Part shown: in pieces, positions 10,824 to 19,266 of the stretch
Position numbering within the stretch: position 1 is the stretch's first letter
Layout: each line of letters begins with the position of its first letter
Assembly: GCA_963752045.1 (NCBI GenBank)
Contig: CAVVWN010000001.1
Coordinates: 1 to 58,595 of the forward strand
Source of the DNA: DATKDF01 sp963752045
GTDB taxonomy: Bacteria > Acidobacteriota > Vicinamibacteria > Vicinamibacterales > SCN-69-37
DNA: 58,595 bases
Direction: 5' to 3'
Notes under the pieces: generated by a model
What the model was told of the DNA's origin: nothing
Databases searched by the model: none
What the model saw: the letters and a program-made list of their open reading frames with translations, nothing else
Program-made: the position numbers and the translations under genes

Positions 10824-12319
10824 TGCTCCGCCGCGTCCTCATCGCCAACCGCGGCGAAATCGCCGTACGCATCATGCGGACGTGTCGCGACATGGGCATC
10901 GCGACCGTCGCCGTCTATTCCGATCCGGACGCGCACGCCCCGCACGTCGCGGCAGCCGACGAGGCGGTGCGCATCGGGCCGGCGCCGGCGTCCGAGAGCT
11001 ACCTGCGCGCCGACGCGCTTCTCGACGCCGCGGGACGCACCGGGTCTGACGCCATCCATCCCGGCTACGGCTTCCTTTCGGAGAACGCGGCGTTCGCGGC
11101 AGCGTGCGAGGCCGCCGGCATCCGGTTCGTCGGTCCGTCGGCCGAGGTCATTCGCCGCATGGGATCCAAGACCGCCGCGCGCGAGACGATGGCCGCGGCC
11201 GGAGTGCCGGTCGTGCCGGGTGTGACTCCGGCCTCTCAGACCGACGACGACCTTGCGGCCGCCGTCGCATCGGTCGGCCTGCCGGTGCTCATCAAGGCGT
11301 CTGCCGGAGGCGGCGGCAAGGGCATGCGCACGGTGCGGACGGGCGCCGAGGTGGCCGACGCCATCGGGGCGGCGCGACGGGAGGCCGTCCGTGCCTTCGG
11401 CGACGGCACCCTCTACGTCGAACGGCTGATCGATCGAGCCCGCCACATCGAAGTCCAGGTGATGGCCGACACGCACGGCAACGTCGTGCACCTCTTCGAG
11501 CGCGACTGCACGCTGCAGCGCCGCCACCAGAAGGTCGTCGAGGAGGCGCCGGCGCCAACCGTGTCGCCGAGGGTCCGCGAGGCGATGACCGCGGCCGCCG
11601 TCGCGGCCGCCCGCGCGGTGGGCTACACGAACGCGGGCACGATCGAGTTCCTGCTCGAGGGTGAGGGAGACGAGGCACGCTTCTACTTCCTCGAAATGAA
11701 CACGCGTCTGCAGGTGGAACACCCCATTACCGAGGCGGTGACGGGCGTGGATCTCGTTCGAGCGCAACTGCTCGTGGCCGGCGGTGAACCACTGCCATTC
11801 CGCCAGGAAGACCTGCGGCTCTCGGGACACGCCGTCGAGTGCCGGGTGTATGCCGAAGACTCGCTGCGCCTGCTGCCGCAGTCGGGCCGGCTGCTGCGAT
11901 ACCGGGAACCGGCCGGTGAGGGCGTGCGCGTCGATTCCGGCGTGGCCGAGGGACAGGTAGTGACGGTGCACTACGACCCGCTACTTGCCAAGCTCATCAC
12001 GTGGGGACCGGATCGGGCCGCCGCGTTCGCGCGGGCGCGCGCGGCCATCGCCCGCTATGAGATCCTCGGCCTTCGGCACAATCTGGGGTTCCTCGCGGCT
12101 CTTCTGGCCAGTCCAGAGGTGGCCGCCGCGGACACCCACACCCGGTTCATCGAATCGCGCATGGACACGCTCGCGGCGCCGCCGGACCAGGCCCGCCGCG
12201 CCGCCGCCGCGGCCGTGGCCGCGGTGGCCGCCGTGTTCGGGAATCCGGAGGTCGCCCCAGGCGAGGCCCAGGTGGCCTCAGCCGATCCCTGGGACCGGAT
12301 CGGGCCGGTAGCCTGGTAG
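10823..12319 (+). CDS. Biotin carboxylase subunit of methylcrotonyl-CoA carboxylase
   Basis: 498 residues from ATG 10823. Carries the full ATP-grasp biotin carboxylase: N-terminal LIANRGEIAVRIMRTCRDMG, glycine-rich ATP loop ASAGGGGKGM (about 159-168), HIEVQVMAD, EMNTRLQVEHPITE, and a C-terminal domain ending shortly after NLGFLAALL. It makes carboxybiotin from bicarbonate and ATP. Usual methylcrotonyl-CoA carboxylase alpha chains (~660 aa) continue into a BT linker and biotinyl domain. Here the protein stops after a short Ala-rich tail and the biotinyl domain is a separate gene starting 4 nt later. No frame disruption is evident at the split. Confidence 0.9.
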   Translation: MLRRVLIANRGEIAVRIMRTCRDMGIATVAVYSDPDAHAPHVAAADEAVRIGPAPASESYLRADALLDAAGRTGSDAIHPGYGFLSENAAFAAACEAAGIRFVGPSAEVIRRMGSKTAARETMAAAGVPVVPGVTPASQTDDDLAAAVASVGLPVLIKASAGGGGKGMRTVRTGAEVADAIGAARREAVRAFGDGTLYVERLIDRARHIEVQVMADTHGNVVHLFERDCTLQRRHQKVVEEAPAPTVSPRVREAMTAAAVAAARAVGYTNAGTIEFLLEGEGDEARFYFLEMNTRLQVEHPITEAVTGVDLVRAQLLVAGGEPLPFRQEDLRLSGHAVECRVYAEDSLRLLPQSGRLLRYREPAGEGVRVDSGVAEGQVVTVHYDPLLAKLITWGPDRAAAFARARAAIARYEILGLRHNLGFLAALLASPEVAAADTHTRFIESRMDTLAAPPDQARRAAAAAVAAVAAVFGNPEVAPGEAQVASADPWDRIGPVAW

Positions 12320-12323
12320 CCAC

Positions 12324-12791
12324 ATGTCGAAACGCGTGCGACTGAACGGCGAGGAGCGGGAGTGGGCCGTCGACATCGGCGACACCGATGTGGGTGTCGC
12401 CGGCATCGACGGCCGGTTCGTCGTGACACCATCGGGCGACGGGAGGTACGTCGTCACGCGTGGCGCGGACGCGTTTTCGGCCGCGGCTGCCACTGACGGC
12501 GACGCCCTCTGGGCGACGATTGATGGCCACGTCTTCCAGTTCCAGCTCATGCACGGACGCGCCTCGGTCACCGCGCGCGACCACGACGCGCTCACGCCGC
12601 CCATGTCAGCCACCGTCACCCGCATCGCCGTCAAGCCCGGCGACGAAGTCAGAACCGGCGACGTGCTGATTGCGCTCGAGGCGATGAAGATGGAACTGCC
12701 GATTCGGGCGCCTCACGACGGCGTGATCAAGGCCGTCAACTGCCGCGAGGGCGACCTCGTCCAGCCCGGTCAGGAACTCGTCGACATGTAG
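12324..12791 (+). CDS. Biotin carboxyl carrier protein (split alpha-chain C-terminus)
   Basis: 155 residues from ATG 12324. The first ~85 residues are beta-rich and resemble the BT linker of acyl-CoA carboxylase alpha chains. Residues ~90-155 form a biotinyl domain with the EAMKM motif and target Lys122. It carries biotin between the biotin carboxylase and the beta-subunit active site. The gene begins 4 nt after the biotin carboxylase stop. Its own stop codon shares its last base with the left arm of a large inverted repeat. Confidence 0.9.
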   Translation: MSKRVRLNGEEREWAVDIGDTDVGVAGIDGRFVVTPSGDGRYVVTRGADAFSAAAATDGDALWATIDGHVFQFQLMHGRASVTARDHDALTPPMSATVTRIAVKPGDEVRTGDVLIALEAMKMELPIRAPHDGVIKAVNCREGDLVQPGQELVDM

Positions 12792-12909
12792 GGGGACGGG
12801 TCTGTTTTCCACAGTTTCGCCGCTTCTGGTGCCAGGCCTCATCGGGCGTTTGCCATAATGAGGCCTGGCACCGAACGGCGCGAAACTGTGGAAAACAGAC
12901 CCGTCCCCC
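12791..12909. repeat. 119-nt imperfect inverted repeat (REP/MITE-like)
   Basis: Two 52-nt arms, 12791-12842 and 12858-12909, surround a 15-nt centre. They pair except for about five mismatches in one short block. The outer part reads GGGGGACGGGTCTGTTTTCC and the inner part GGTGCCAGGCCTCAT. It begins at the last base of the biotinyl gene stop codon and reaches into the HMG-CoA lyase gene. Its size and symmetry suit a small non-autonomous mobile repeat or RAYT-type palindrome. Transcribed, it would form a very stable hairpin over the HMG-CoA lyase start. Confidence 0.85.
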
Positions 12910-13826
12910 TATCCGTTGTCGAGGTCGGGCCCCGAGATGGGCTCCAGAACGAGGCGGCGCGCGTGCCCACGGCCGACAAGATCGCCTTCATCGACCGACT
13001 GTCGGCGGCCGGCCTGCCGGTGATCGAGGTGACGGCGTTCGTCAGCCCGCGATGGGTGCCGCAAATGGCTGACGCGGCCGAGGTCCTCGCCGGCATCACG
13101 CGTCGCCCGGGCACGCGCTACACGGCCCTCGTGCCGAACGCGAAAGGCCTCGAACGCGCGATCGCGGCGGGAGTCACGGAAGTGGCCATCTTCGCGGCGG
13201 CCTCCGACACGTTCAGCCGCCGGAACATCAACGCCTCGATCGACGCGTCGCTCGAGCGCTACGCGGAAGTCACCCGTCACGCGCTCGGGGCCGGACTCCG
13301 CGTGCGCGGCTATCTTTCCACGGCCTTCGGCTGCCCCTTCGAAGGCGACGTGCCGTCCGCACGCGTCGTCGACCTGACGACGCGACTCGTCGACATGGGC
13401 GCCTTCGAAGTGGCGGTGAGCGACACGATCGGCGTCGCCCATCCCGGCCAGGTTCGGCGGCTGTTGACGGCGCTCACCGCGGTGCTCTCTCCCGATCGCA
13501 TCGCGCTGCACTTCCACGACACGCGCGGCACGGCGCTCGCCAACGTGCTCGCGGCGATCGACTTCGACATCCGGACGTTCGACAGCTCGGCCGGCGGGCT
13601 CGGCGGGTGCCCGTATGCGCCGGGCGCCGCGGGCAACCTCGCCACCGAAGATCTGCTCTACCTGGCGCACGGCCTCGGGTTCGACACGGGCGTGGATCTC
13701 GATGCGGTCTGCCGCGCATCTCTGGGCATCGAGCCGATTCTCGGACACCCGCTGGCCTCCCGGTACGTTCAGGCACGGCGGGCCACGTCGACGCGCGCAT
13801 CGGCGACGGAGACCGCCGGCAGGTGA
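12858..13826 (+). CDS. liuE: Hydroxymethylglutaryl-CoA lyase
   Basis: 322 residues from ATG 12858. TIM-barrel lyase of the HMGL/DRE-TIM family; it cleaves HMG-CoA to acetoacetate and acetyl-CoA, the last step of leucine breakdown. Visible are SVVEVGPRDGLQNE (catalytic Arg26, Asp27), HFHDTRGTALANV (metal-binding His pair) and GLGGCPYAPGAAGN with the catalytic Cys. The first ~17 residues (MRPGTERRETVENRPVP) are encoded entirely by the right arm of the inverted repeat and do not resemble the family. No alternative ATG or GTG lies between the repeat and VVEVGPRD, so the repeat appears to have supplied the start codon. Confidence 0.9.
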   Translation: MRPGTERRETVENRPVPLSVVEVGPRDGLQNEAARVPTADKIAFIDRLSAAGLPVIEVTAFVSPRWVPQMADAAEVLAGITRRPGTRYTALVPNAKGLERAIAAGVTEVAIFAAASDTFSRRNINASIDASLERYAEVTRHALGAGLRVRGYLSTAFGCPFEGDVPSARVVDLTTRLVDMGAFEVAVSDTIGVAHPGQVRRLLTALTAVLSPDRIALHFHDTRGTALANVLAAIDFDIRTFDSSAGGLGGCPYAPGAAGNLATEDLLYLAHGLGFDTGVDLDAVCRASLGIEPILGHPLASRYVQARRATSTRASATETAGR

Positions 13827-13832
13827 CCACCC

Positions 13833-14621
13833 GTGAGCCCTGACGACGGGTCGCGTCTCGACATCCTGTCGCAGGCGCTCATCGACCGACATCTCGGCGC
13901 GATGACGACACGCGAGTTCCTGCGCGCCGCTCGGGCCCTTTCGGCTCGGTACGTCGAGGACCGCCGGCAGCTTCCTTCGCGTTCGCCGCTCGACTCGGCC
14001 GGCAAGCGCGCGGCCTTCGCGGTGCTCTATGGCCCGATCCACTACGCCACGACGCGAGCCGTCGTCGACGGGCTCCAACTGGCGGAGACGCGCGTCGACC
14101 GGGTCGTGGATCTCGGATGCGGTACCGGCACGGCCTCAGCCGCATGGTCGGCCGCCTTCGCGTCGCCTCCGGTAATCGACGGTATCGACCGACAAGGCTG
14201 GGCGGTCGGCGAAGCCAACTGGACCTGGCGCACGCTCGGGCTCTCCGGCCGCGCGCGCCGGGCCGATTTGGTGACCGAAGCCGGAGTCGTAGCGGCCGGA
14301 CGCCGGACATCGCTCGCCCGAACGGCCGTGCTCGCGGCCTGGAGCGCCAACGAGCTCGCACCGGCCGCGCGCGACGCGCTGCTCTCACATCTCGTCGCTC
14401 TTGGCCGGCTCGGGGCCACGGTCGTCGTCCTGGAACCTCTCTCCGGCCGGGCGGCGCCCTGGTGGGACGCCTGGGCAGCCGCATTCACCACGTCCGGTGG
14501 CCGTGCCGACACGTGGCGGGTGCCGAACACCCTTCCGAAGGCGCTCCGGCGGCTCGACCGCGACGCAGGATTCGATCGGCCGACGCTTTCGGCCCGGAGC
14601 CTCCTCCTCCTCGGCGGCTGA
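13833..14621 (+). CDS. Rsm22-like class I SAM-dependent methyltransferase
   Basis: 262 residues from GTG 13833, 6 nt after the HMG-CoA lyase stop. The Rossmann SAM motif is VVDLGCGTGTASAAW (about 89-103). SANELAP and a C-terminal VVLEPLSGRAAPWWDAWAAAF are typical of the small-ribosomal-subunit Rsm22 group, which is mitochondrial in eukaryotes; bacterial members are of unproven substrate. No zinc-binding cysteines are evident. The link with leucine catabolism is probably only transcriptional. Confidence 0.7.
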   Translation: MSPDDGSRLDILSQALIDRHLGAMTTREFLRAARALSARYVEDRRQLPSRSPLDSAGKRAAFAVLYGPIHYATTRAVVDGLQLAETRVDRVVDLGCGTGTASAAWSAAFASPPVIDGIDRQGWAVGEANWTWRTLGLSGRARRADLVTEAGVVAAGRRTSLARTAVLAAWSANELAPAARDALLSHLVALGRLGATVVVLEPLSGRAAPWWDAWAAAFTTSGGRADTWRVPNTLPKALRRLDRDAGFDRPTLSARSLLLLGG

Positions 14622-14656
14622 ACCCCGCGACACCTGCGTGCTACCATCGGCCTCTA

Positions 14657-15241
14657 ATGGAAGAGCGGGAGTTGGCCGACGGGTTGCGCCGCGGCGATCA
14701 GGCGGCGTTCGAGACCCTGGTTCGGAGCGAAGCGGGCCGCCTGCTGGCCGTGACGCGACGCATCCTGCCGAATGAAGAGGACGCGCGCGAGGCCGTGCAG
14801 GAGGCGTTCATCTCGGCATACAAGGCGCGGGAGCAGTTCAGCGGCGACGCAAAGGTGTCGACCTGGCTTCATCGCATCGCCGTCAATGCCGCGCTTTCGA
14901 AGCTGCGGTCGCAGAAGCGCCGCCCCGAAGAGTCGATCGAGGACCTGCTGCCCCGCTTTCTGCCGAACGGCCACTACGCGAAGGCGTTCACGTCGTGGAC
15001 CGAGCCGGCCGACGAAGCGCTCGCACGAAAGGAGACCGCAGAGCTCGTGCGCCAGACGATCGACAAGCTTCCCGAGTCTTTCCGCATGGCGCTCGTCCTG
15101 CGCGACATCGAGGGCTTCTCGACCGAGGAGGCCGCCGAGATGCTCGGCACGACGCCCAACGCCGTAAAACTGCGCCTGCACCGAGCGCGGATGGCCCTGC
15201 GCACGCTGCTCACGCCACATTTCGGAGGAGCGCCGGCGTGA
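14657..15241 (+). CDS. ECF-type RNA polymerase sigma factor
   Basis: 194 residues from ATG 14657. Sigma region 2 (EEDAREAVQEAFISAYKAREQF, then STWLHRIAVNAALSKLR) and region 4 (LPESFRMALVLRDIEGFSTE, then a helix-turn-helix EAAEMLGTTPNAVKLRLHRAR) are complete. The gene overlaps the next by 4 nt (GTGA); the next encodes a zf-HC2 protein, the standard sigma/anti-sigma pairing. A weak -10 box, TACCAT, at 14642-14647 precedes the ATG by 9 nt, so the message is nearly leaderless. The regulon cannot be read from this window. Confidence 0.92.
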   Translation: MEERELADGLRRGDQAAFETLVRSEAGRLLAVTRRILPNEEDAREAVQEAFISAYKAREQFSGDAKVSTWLHRIAVNAALSKLRSQKRRPEESIEDLLPRFLPNGHYAKAFTSWTEPADEALARKETAELVRQTIDKLPESFRMALVLRDIEGFSTEEAAEMLGTTPNAVKLRLHRARMALRTLLTPHFGGAPA

Positions 15242-15468
15242 CCTGTCGCGAAGTAACGGAGTTCCTGAGAGAGTTCGTCGCCGGCGAGCTTCCCGCCGAA
15301 GTCCGGCAGGAGTTCGACACGCACGTCGCGAGGTGTCAGGACTGCGTGGTGTTCATGGAGCAGTACCGCGCGACGATCGCCGCGAGCCGTTCGGCCTTCA
15401 CGCCGCCCGCCGACGTGCCAGAAGAGCTCATCGCCGCCATCCTGAAGGCGCTCGAACAAGCCCGCTGA
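15238..15468 (+). CDS. Zinc-finger (zf-HC2) anti-sigma factor, soluble
   Basis: 76 residues from GTG 15238, overlapping the sigma stop. The anti-sigma zinc motif is complete: Cys3, His29, Cys33, Cys36 (HVARCQDC). Such proteins bind the cognate ECF factor and can release it on zinc or thiol change. Unlike many relatives there is no membrane segment or sensor domain after the finger, only a short helix (EELIAAILKALEQAR), so sensing, if any, is cytoplasmic. Convergent with the ClC gene. Confidence 0.88.
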   Translation: MTCREVTEFLREFVAGELPAEVRQEFDTHVARCQDCVVFMEQYRATIAASRSAFTPPADVPEELIAAILKALEQAR

Positions 15469-15498
15469 CATCGTGCCCGCGACCGCGCACGCGGCGCG

Positions 15499-17247
15499 TC
15501 AGCTTGGACGTTCCCGCTCGCGTCTGCGTGCCGTCTTCGACCCGAAAACCGTCATCAACGTCTCGCGCGTGATCACGCCGTCGAGCGCCTGCACGTTGGC
15601 GCGGCTGAGCACCGGCAGCAGGCCACCCGGGTTGTTCCCGAATCGATCGAGCACCACGTCAATGGCATGGTCCGGGTGGACGTGCGCCCAGCCGTCGACG
15701 ACGAGGGTTCCGATGGCCGCCTCCGATCGCCCATCCGTCATCGCCTGCTCCATGTCCGACACCGTCGCCAGGCCGCGCACCTCGTCGCGCCGGCCGACGA
15801 TGAGACATGTGGCCGCGACACCGTCGGCCTTCGCCTTGGCCTCGGCCACCGTTGCCGTCTCTTCGACGAGCACGCGCCCGACGTCCGTGCTCATCACGTC
15901 GCCGGCCCGCCAGCCTCCCACCGACTGCTGCACGAGGGGCCCCGGCAGGTGCACGCGGTCCTGCTTCAGAAGCGCCTCGTACACGGCCTCCGGCTGGTAC
16001 CGCCGCGAGATGAACAGGCTGATCATGTTGGCCACCATGAGGGGCACGAAGATCTGATAGTCCTGCGTGATCTCGAAAATCATGAACACCGAGGTCATCG
16101 GCGCGCGGATGATCCCGGCAAACAGGGTCCCCATCCCGACGAGCGCGTACGCGCCGGGCTCGCCAACCGGCACGTTCACCATGGGCGCCAGCCACTGGAC
16201 GACGAGGCCCACCGACCCGCCGACCATCGCGCCGAGAAACAGGCTGGGCGCGAAGATCCCGCCGGCATTGCCCGTCGAATACGACAGGATCGTGGCCCCG
16301 CCCTTGACGACGCAGAGGAGCACCATGGCCGAGAGCACCAGGCCGCCGTTGAGCGCCTGGTCGATGTGCTCGTAGCCAACGCCGGCCACTTCCGGAAACA
16401 CGAGCAGGATCAGGCCGATCCCGAATCCGCCCATCGCCGGCTGCCACATGCGCGTCGAGGCCGGCATGTCGATGAAGAACCGCCGAGCCTTCAGCAGGCC
16501 CTTGGCAAACGCCACCGAGGCGAGGCCGCCAACGATACCGAGCACGACGTAGGCCACCAGTTCCAGCGGGTGCTGCAACTGGTACCCGGGCACGTGGAAC
16601 AGGGGCTCGTTGCCGAGCAGCGACCGCTCCACGATGACGGCCGCCACCGACGCCACGACCGTCGAGCCGAGCAGCGGCGCGTTCATGTCGGCGATGATCT
16701 CTTCGAGGGCAAAGAGCACGGCGGCCACCGGCGTGTTGAACGCGGCGGCAAGCGCTGCCGAGGCTCCCACGGGCACCAGGCTCTTCACCCGCTCGGGCGG
16801 CAACCGCAGCCACTGCCCCACGGCCGAGGCGAGCCCGGCGCCAATCTGCACCGACGGCCCCTCGCGTCCCATCGAGTGCCCCGACCCGATGCACAGCACG
16901 CCGGTGATGAACTTGCCGATCGGCACGCGCGCCGGAATCACGCCCTGCCGCAGGTGGTAGGCGGCCTTGGTCTGCGGCACGCCGCTGCCCCGCACGTCCT
17001 TGAAGTACTTGGCGAGGAGCACGCCGGTGAAGAGACTGACGACCGTCGGCACCAGAATGAGGCGCGAGGCCGACGGCGAGAGGCCAAAGAAGAAGTGTCC
17101 CGCCGCATCAATGGACAAGGCGAAGAGCACCGCGGAGAGGCCGGCGAGCACGCCGATGACGATGGTGAGCGCGAGGAACAGCTGGCTGTCACGCAGCCGC
17201 CACTCGCCCGACGTGAACTGCCAGCGTCCGGGATCGAAGATCTTCAT
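15499..17247 (-). CDS. ClC-family chloride channel/antiporter with CBS domains
   Basis: 582 residues from ATG 17247. The membrane core (about 20-430) has the selectivity loop GSGVP (87-91), the gate loop GREGP with Glu129 as gating glutamate, and GGIFAPSLFLGA near the third anion contact. A C-terminal pair of CBS-like domains follows (about 450-570: AGDVMSTDVGRVLVEE, HVHPDHAIDVVLDRFGNNPG), likely regulating gating by nucleotides. Whether it is a channel or H+/Cl- antiporter is not decided here. Its start overlaps the stop of the upstream TPR gene by 4 nt. Confidence 0.92.
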   Translation of the reverse strand: MKIFDPGRWQFTSGEWRLRDSQLFLALTIVIGVLAGLSAVLFALSIDAAGHFFFGLSPSASRLILVPTVVSLFTGVLLAKYFKDVRGSGVPQTKAAYHLRQGVIPARVPIGKFITGVLCIGSGHSMGREGPSVQIGAGLASAVGQWLRLPPERVKSLVPVGASAALAAAFNTPVAAVLFALEEIIADMNAPLLGSTVVASVAAVIVERSLLGNEPLFHVPGYQLQHPLELVAYVVLGIVGGLASVAFAKGLLKARRFFIDMPASTRMWQPAMGGFGIGLILLVFPEVAGVGYEHIDQALNGGLVLSAMVLLCVVKGGATILSYSTGNAGGIFAPSLFLGAMVGGSVGLVVQWLAPMVNVPVGEPGAYALVGMGTLFAGIIRAPMTSVFMIFEITQDYQIFVPLMVANMISLFISRRYQPEAVYEALLKQDRVHLPGPLVQQSVGGWRAGDVMSTDVGRVLVEETATVAEAKAKADGVAATCLIVGRRDEVRGLATVSDMEQAMTDGRSEAAIGTLVVDGWAHVHPDHAIDVVLDRFGNNPGGLLPVLSRANVQALDGVITRETLMTVFGSKTARRRERERPS

Positions 17248-18419
17248 CGGCTGGCCGCCCCGAGCGAAGCAGCCACGACGAGCCAGGCTTGTTCGGCGGC
17301 GTCGCGCTCCGGACAGCGGCGCCGGATCTCGCCGACCGCGCGCGCGATGAGGTCGACGCCTTCGCCGAGCGTGTCCGTCTCGCGGAGCGTCGCGAGCGGC
17401 TGGCGCCTGAACGTGGCGAGCTCGACGACGAGCGGGTCCTCGGGAGCCGGCACGCCGGCCGCCGGCTCGGCGGCGCAGTCACCGAGGCGTCCCGCCGCCC
17501 AGTCGAGGCCCGCTCGCAGCCGCCGTACGCGCTCCGACGAGACGAGACCAGAGGCCATCGGGTTGATCGACCTGACGCGGCGGACCGTGTCGAGCATCGG
17601 GGCCAGGTCCGGCTCGGTGGCGCCCTGGCGGATGGCTTGCTGCAGGTAGCGCTCGGCCTGCGGGAACGAGCCGAGCGCGAACGCGGCCCGGCCGGCGCCG
17701 GCCGAGGCGGCGCCGTTCTGCGGTTCGTCCCGAAGCGCGCCCGTGAACTGCGCGAGCGCGGCTCGCGCGTCACCCGCGCGCAGGAACAGATCCCCAAGCT
17801 CGTTGCGGTCCGCGGCCGCGTCGGGCACGTCGGCTGCAAGGGTGAAGAGCTCTCCGAGCGACCGGTCGCGCTCGCCCTGGTCGAGCAGGAACGTCGCGAG
17901 CTCCACGCGGATTCTGCGCCGGTCGTATTCGGGGTTGTCGGGAGCCAATCCGTACATCGCGTGGTTGTAATACCGGGTCGCTTCCTCCACGTCTCCGGAC
18001 CCGGCCGAGAGCCGCGCGAGCCTGAAGTTGATCTCCGGCCGGTCGGGCTCGCGCTCGCGAAGCTGCAGGAGCAGCCGCCTGGCCTCGGCCCTGCCGTCCT
18101 CGCCCTGGGATGGGTCGGTGAGCGCACGGACAAGGGCCAGTACGTAGGTGGCGTTCAGACGATCACGAGAAACCGCGCGGCGCAACGCCGCAATGCCCTC
18201 GACGAGCTCGCCGGACGCGACCAGGGCCTCGCCGCGCTCGAACCAGGTCGCCGCGGTCTCGGCTCCGGTCGCTTCGGCCCATTCGGCCAGGCTGCGGGTC
18301 ACGCCGAAGAGCACGACGGCTGCCGCCGCCAGCACCACCACCAGCACGACCTCGCGTTGCACGAGGCCCAGCGGCCAGCTGCGTTCGCGATCGGGGCCCG
18401 GCCCGGGCGTTTCGTCCAT
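17244..18419 (-). CDS. Membrane-anchored TPR protein
   Basis: 391 residues with ATG 18419 chosen; codons upstream to 18557 are low-complexity basic residues with no family look. One membrane segment (VVLVVVLAAAAVVLFGV) lies near residues 24-40. Several tetratricopeptide units follow (WFERGEALVASGELVEGIAALRR, INFRLARLSAGSGDVEEATRYY and NELGDLFLRAGDARAALAQF regions). The C-terminal 100 residues lack clear repeats. It is probably a scaffold facing the periplasm. The 4-nt overlap with the ClC gene implies co-translation; no functional link is known. Confidence 0.75.
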   Translation of the reverse strand: MDETPGPGPDRERSWPLGLVQREVVLVVVLAAAAVVLFGVTRSLAEWAEATGAETAATWFERGEALVASGELVEGIAALRRAVSRDRLNATYVLALVRALTDPSQGEDGRAEARRLLLQLREREPDRPEINFRLARLSAGSGDVEEATRYYNHAMYGLAPDNPEYDRRRIRVELATFLLDQGERDRSLGELFTLAADVPDAAADRNELGDLFLRAGDARAALAQFTGALRDEPQNGAASAGAGRAAFALGSFPQAERYLQQAIRQGATEPDLAPMLDTVRRVRSINPMASGLVSSERVRRLRAGLDWAAGRLGDCAAEPAAGVPAPEDPLVVELATFRRQPLATLRETDTLGEGVDLIARAVGEIRRRCPERDAAEQAWLVVAASLGAASR

Positions 18420-18519
18420 CGCGCCCCCGATCATCGTACGGTTCGGCCGCCGATTGGCGGCCCGATTGTCGCGGTTGTGCCCCGGCCGCCGGCCGACTAG
18501 ACTGGCGCGGGAGTCCCAC

Positions 18520-19251
18520 GTGCTGCGATCGTCCGAGGATTTGCGACGTATGGCCATCCATGCGACCGACGGCGAGCTCGGTCACGTGGAAGAGTTCTAT
18601 TTCGACGACGAGACATGGACCATCCGGTATCTCGTCGTGCGAACAGGGTCCTGGCTTTCCGGCCGGACCGTGCTGCTCTCGCCCACTGCGGTCACGGGTG
18701 CGGACTGGAGCGCCTTCCACCTCCAGGTGTCCCTCACGATGGACCAGGTGAGAAACGGCCCGGACGTGAATGCCGACCGGCCGGTTTCCCGCCTCCAGGA
18801 GCTCGAGTACCTGCGGTACTACGACGAGCCGCCCTACTGGATGCTTGGCGCCGAAGTCGGCGGTTCGGCCATCGCCATCGACGCCGCCATGCGCGCGGCG
18901 GCCGCCGAGGCCGAGGCAGCCGGCTCGACGCCGCCCACACACCTGCGCAGCTCCCGTGAAGTTCGCGGTTATCACCTCGAGGCCTCTGACGGGTCGATCG
19001 GACACCTGAAGCACTACCTCATCGACGACGACACGTGGCGGGTGCGCTACCTGGTGGTCGACACGAGCACCTGGTGGTTCGGGAAGGACGTGGTGATTTC
19101 ACCCGGCTGGGTGTCGAAGGTCAGCTGGGGCGGGCGCAGCCTGCACGTCGACCACACGCGCGAGGCCATCAGGACGAGTCCCGCCTACGACCCGCACACG
19201 CCGATCTCGAGGGACTACGCCGCGAAGCTCGACGAGCACTTCCGGCGGTAG
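18520..19251 (+). CDS. Duplicated PRC-barrel domain protein
   Basis: 243 residues with GTG 18520 preferred, because the family pattern RSSEDLRRMAIHATDGELG begins right after it; starting at the internal ATG 18550 would cut the first strand. Two homologous PRC-barrel-like units are visible: residues ~2-57 (GELGHVEEFYFDDETWTIRY) and ~143-205 (GSIGHLKHYLIDDDTWRVRY). These beta barrels occur alone in stress and surface proteins and in photosynthetic reaction-centre H subunits and RimM; no substrate can be assigned. There is no signal peptide. Divergent from the TPR gene. Confidence 0.82.
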   Translation: MLRSSEDLRRMAIHATDGELGHVEEFYFDDETWTIRYLVVRTGSWLSGRTVLLSPTAVTGADWSAFHLQVSLTMDQVRNGPDVNADRPVSRLQELEYLRYYDEPPYWMLGAEVGGSAIAIDAAMRAAAAEAEAAGSTPPTHLRSSREVRGYHLEASDGSIGHLKHYLIDDDTWRVRYLVVDTSTWWFGKDVVISPGWVSKVSWGGRSLHVDHTREAIRTSPAYDPHTPISRDYAAKLDEHFRR

Positions 19252-19266
19252 GGCCGGTCAGGACCC

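Noticed and set aside
15667..17649. 660-codon plus-strand frame opposite ClC
   Set aside because: Antisense shadow; the minus strand carries all ClC signature loops.
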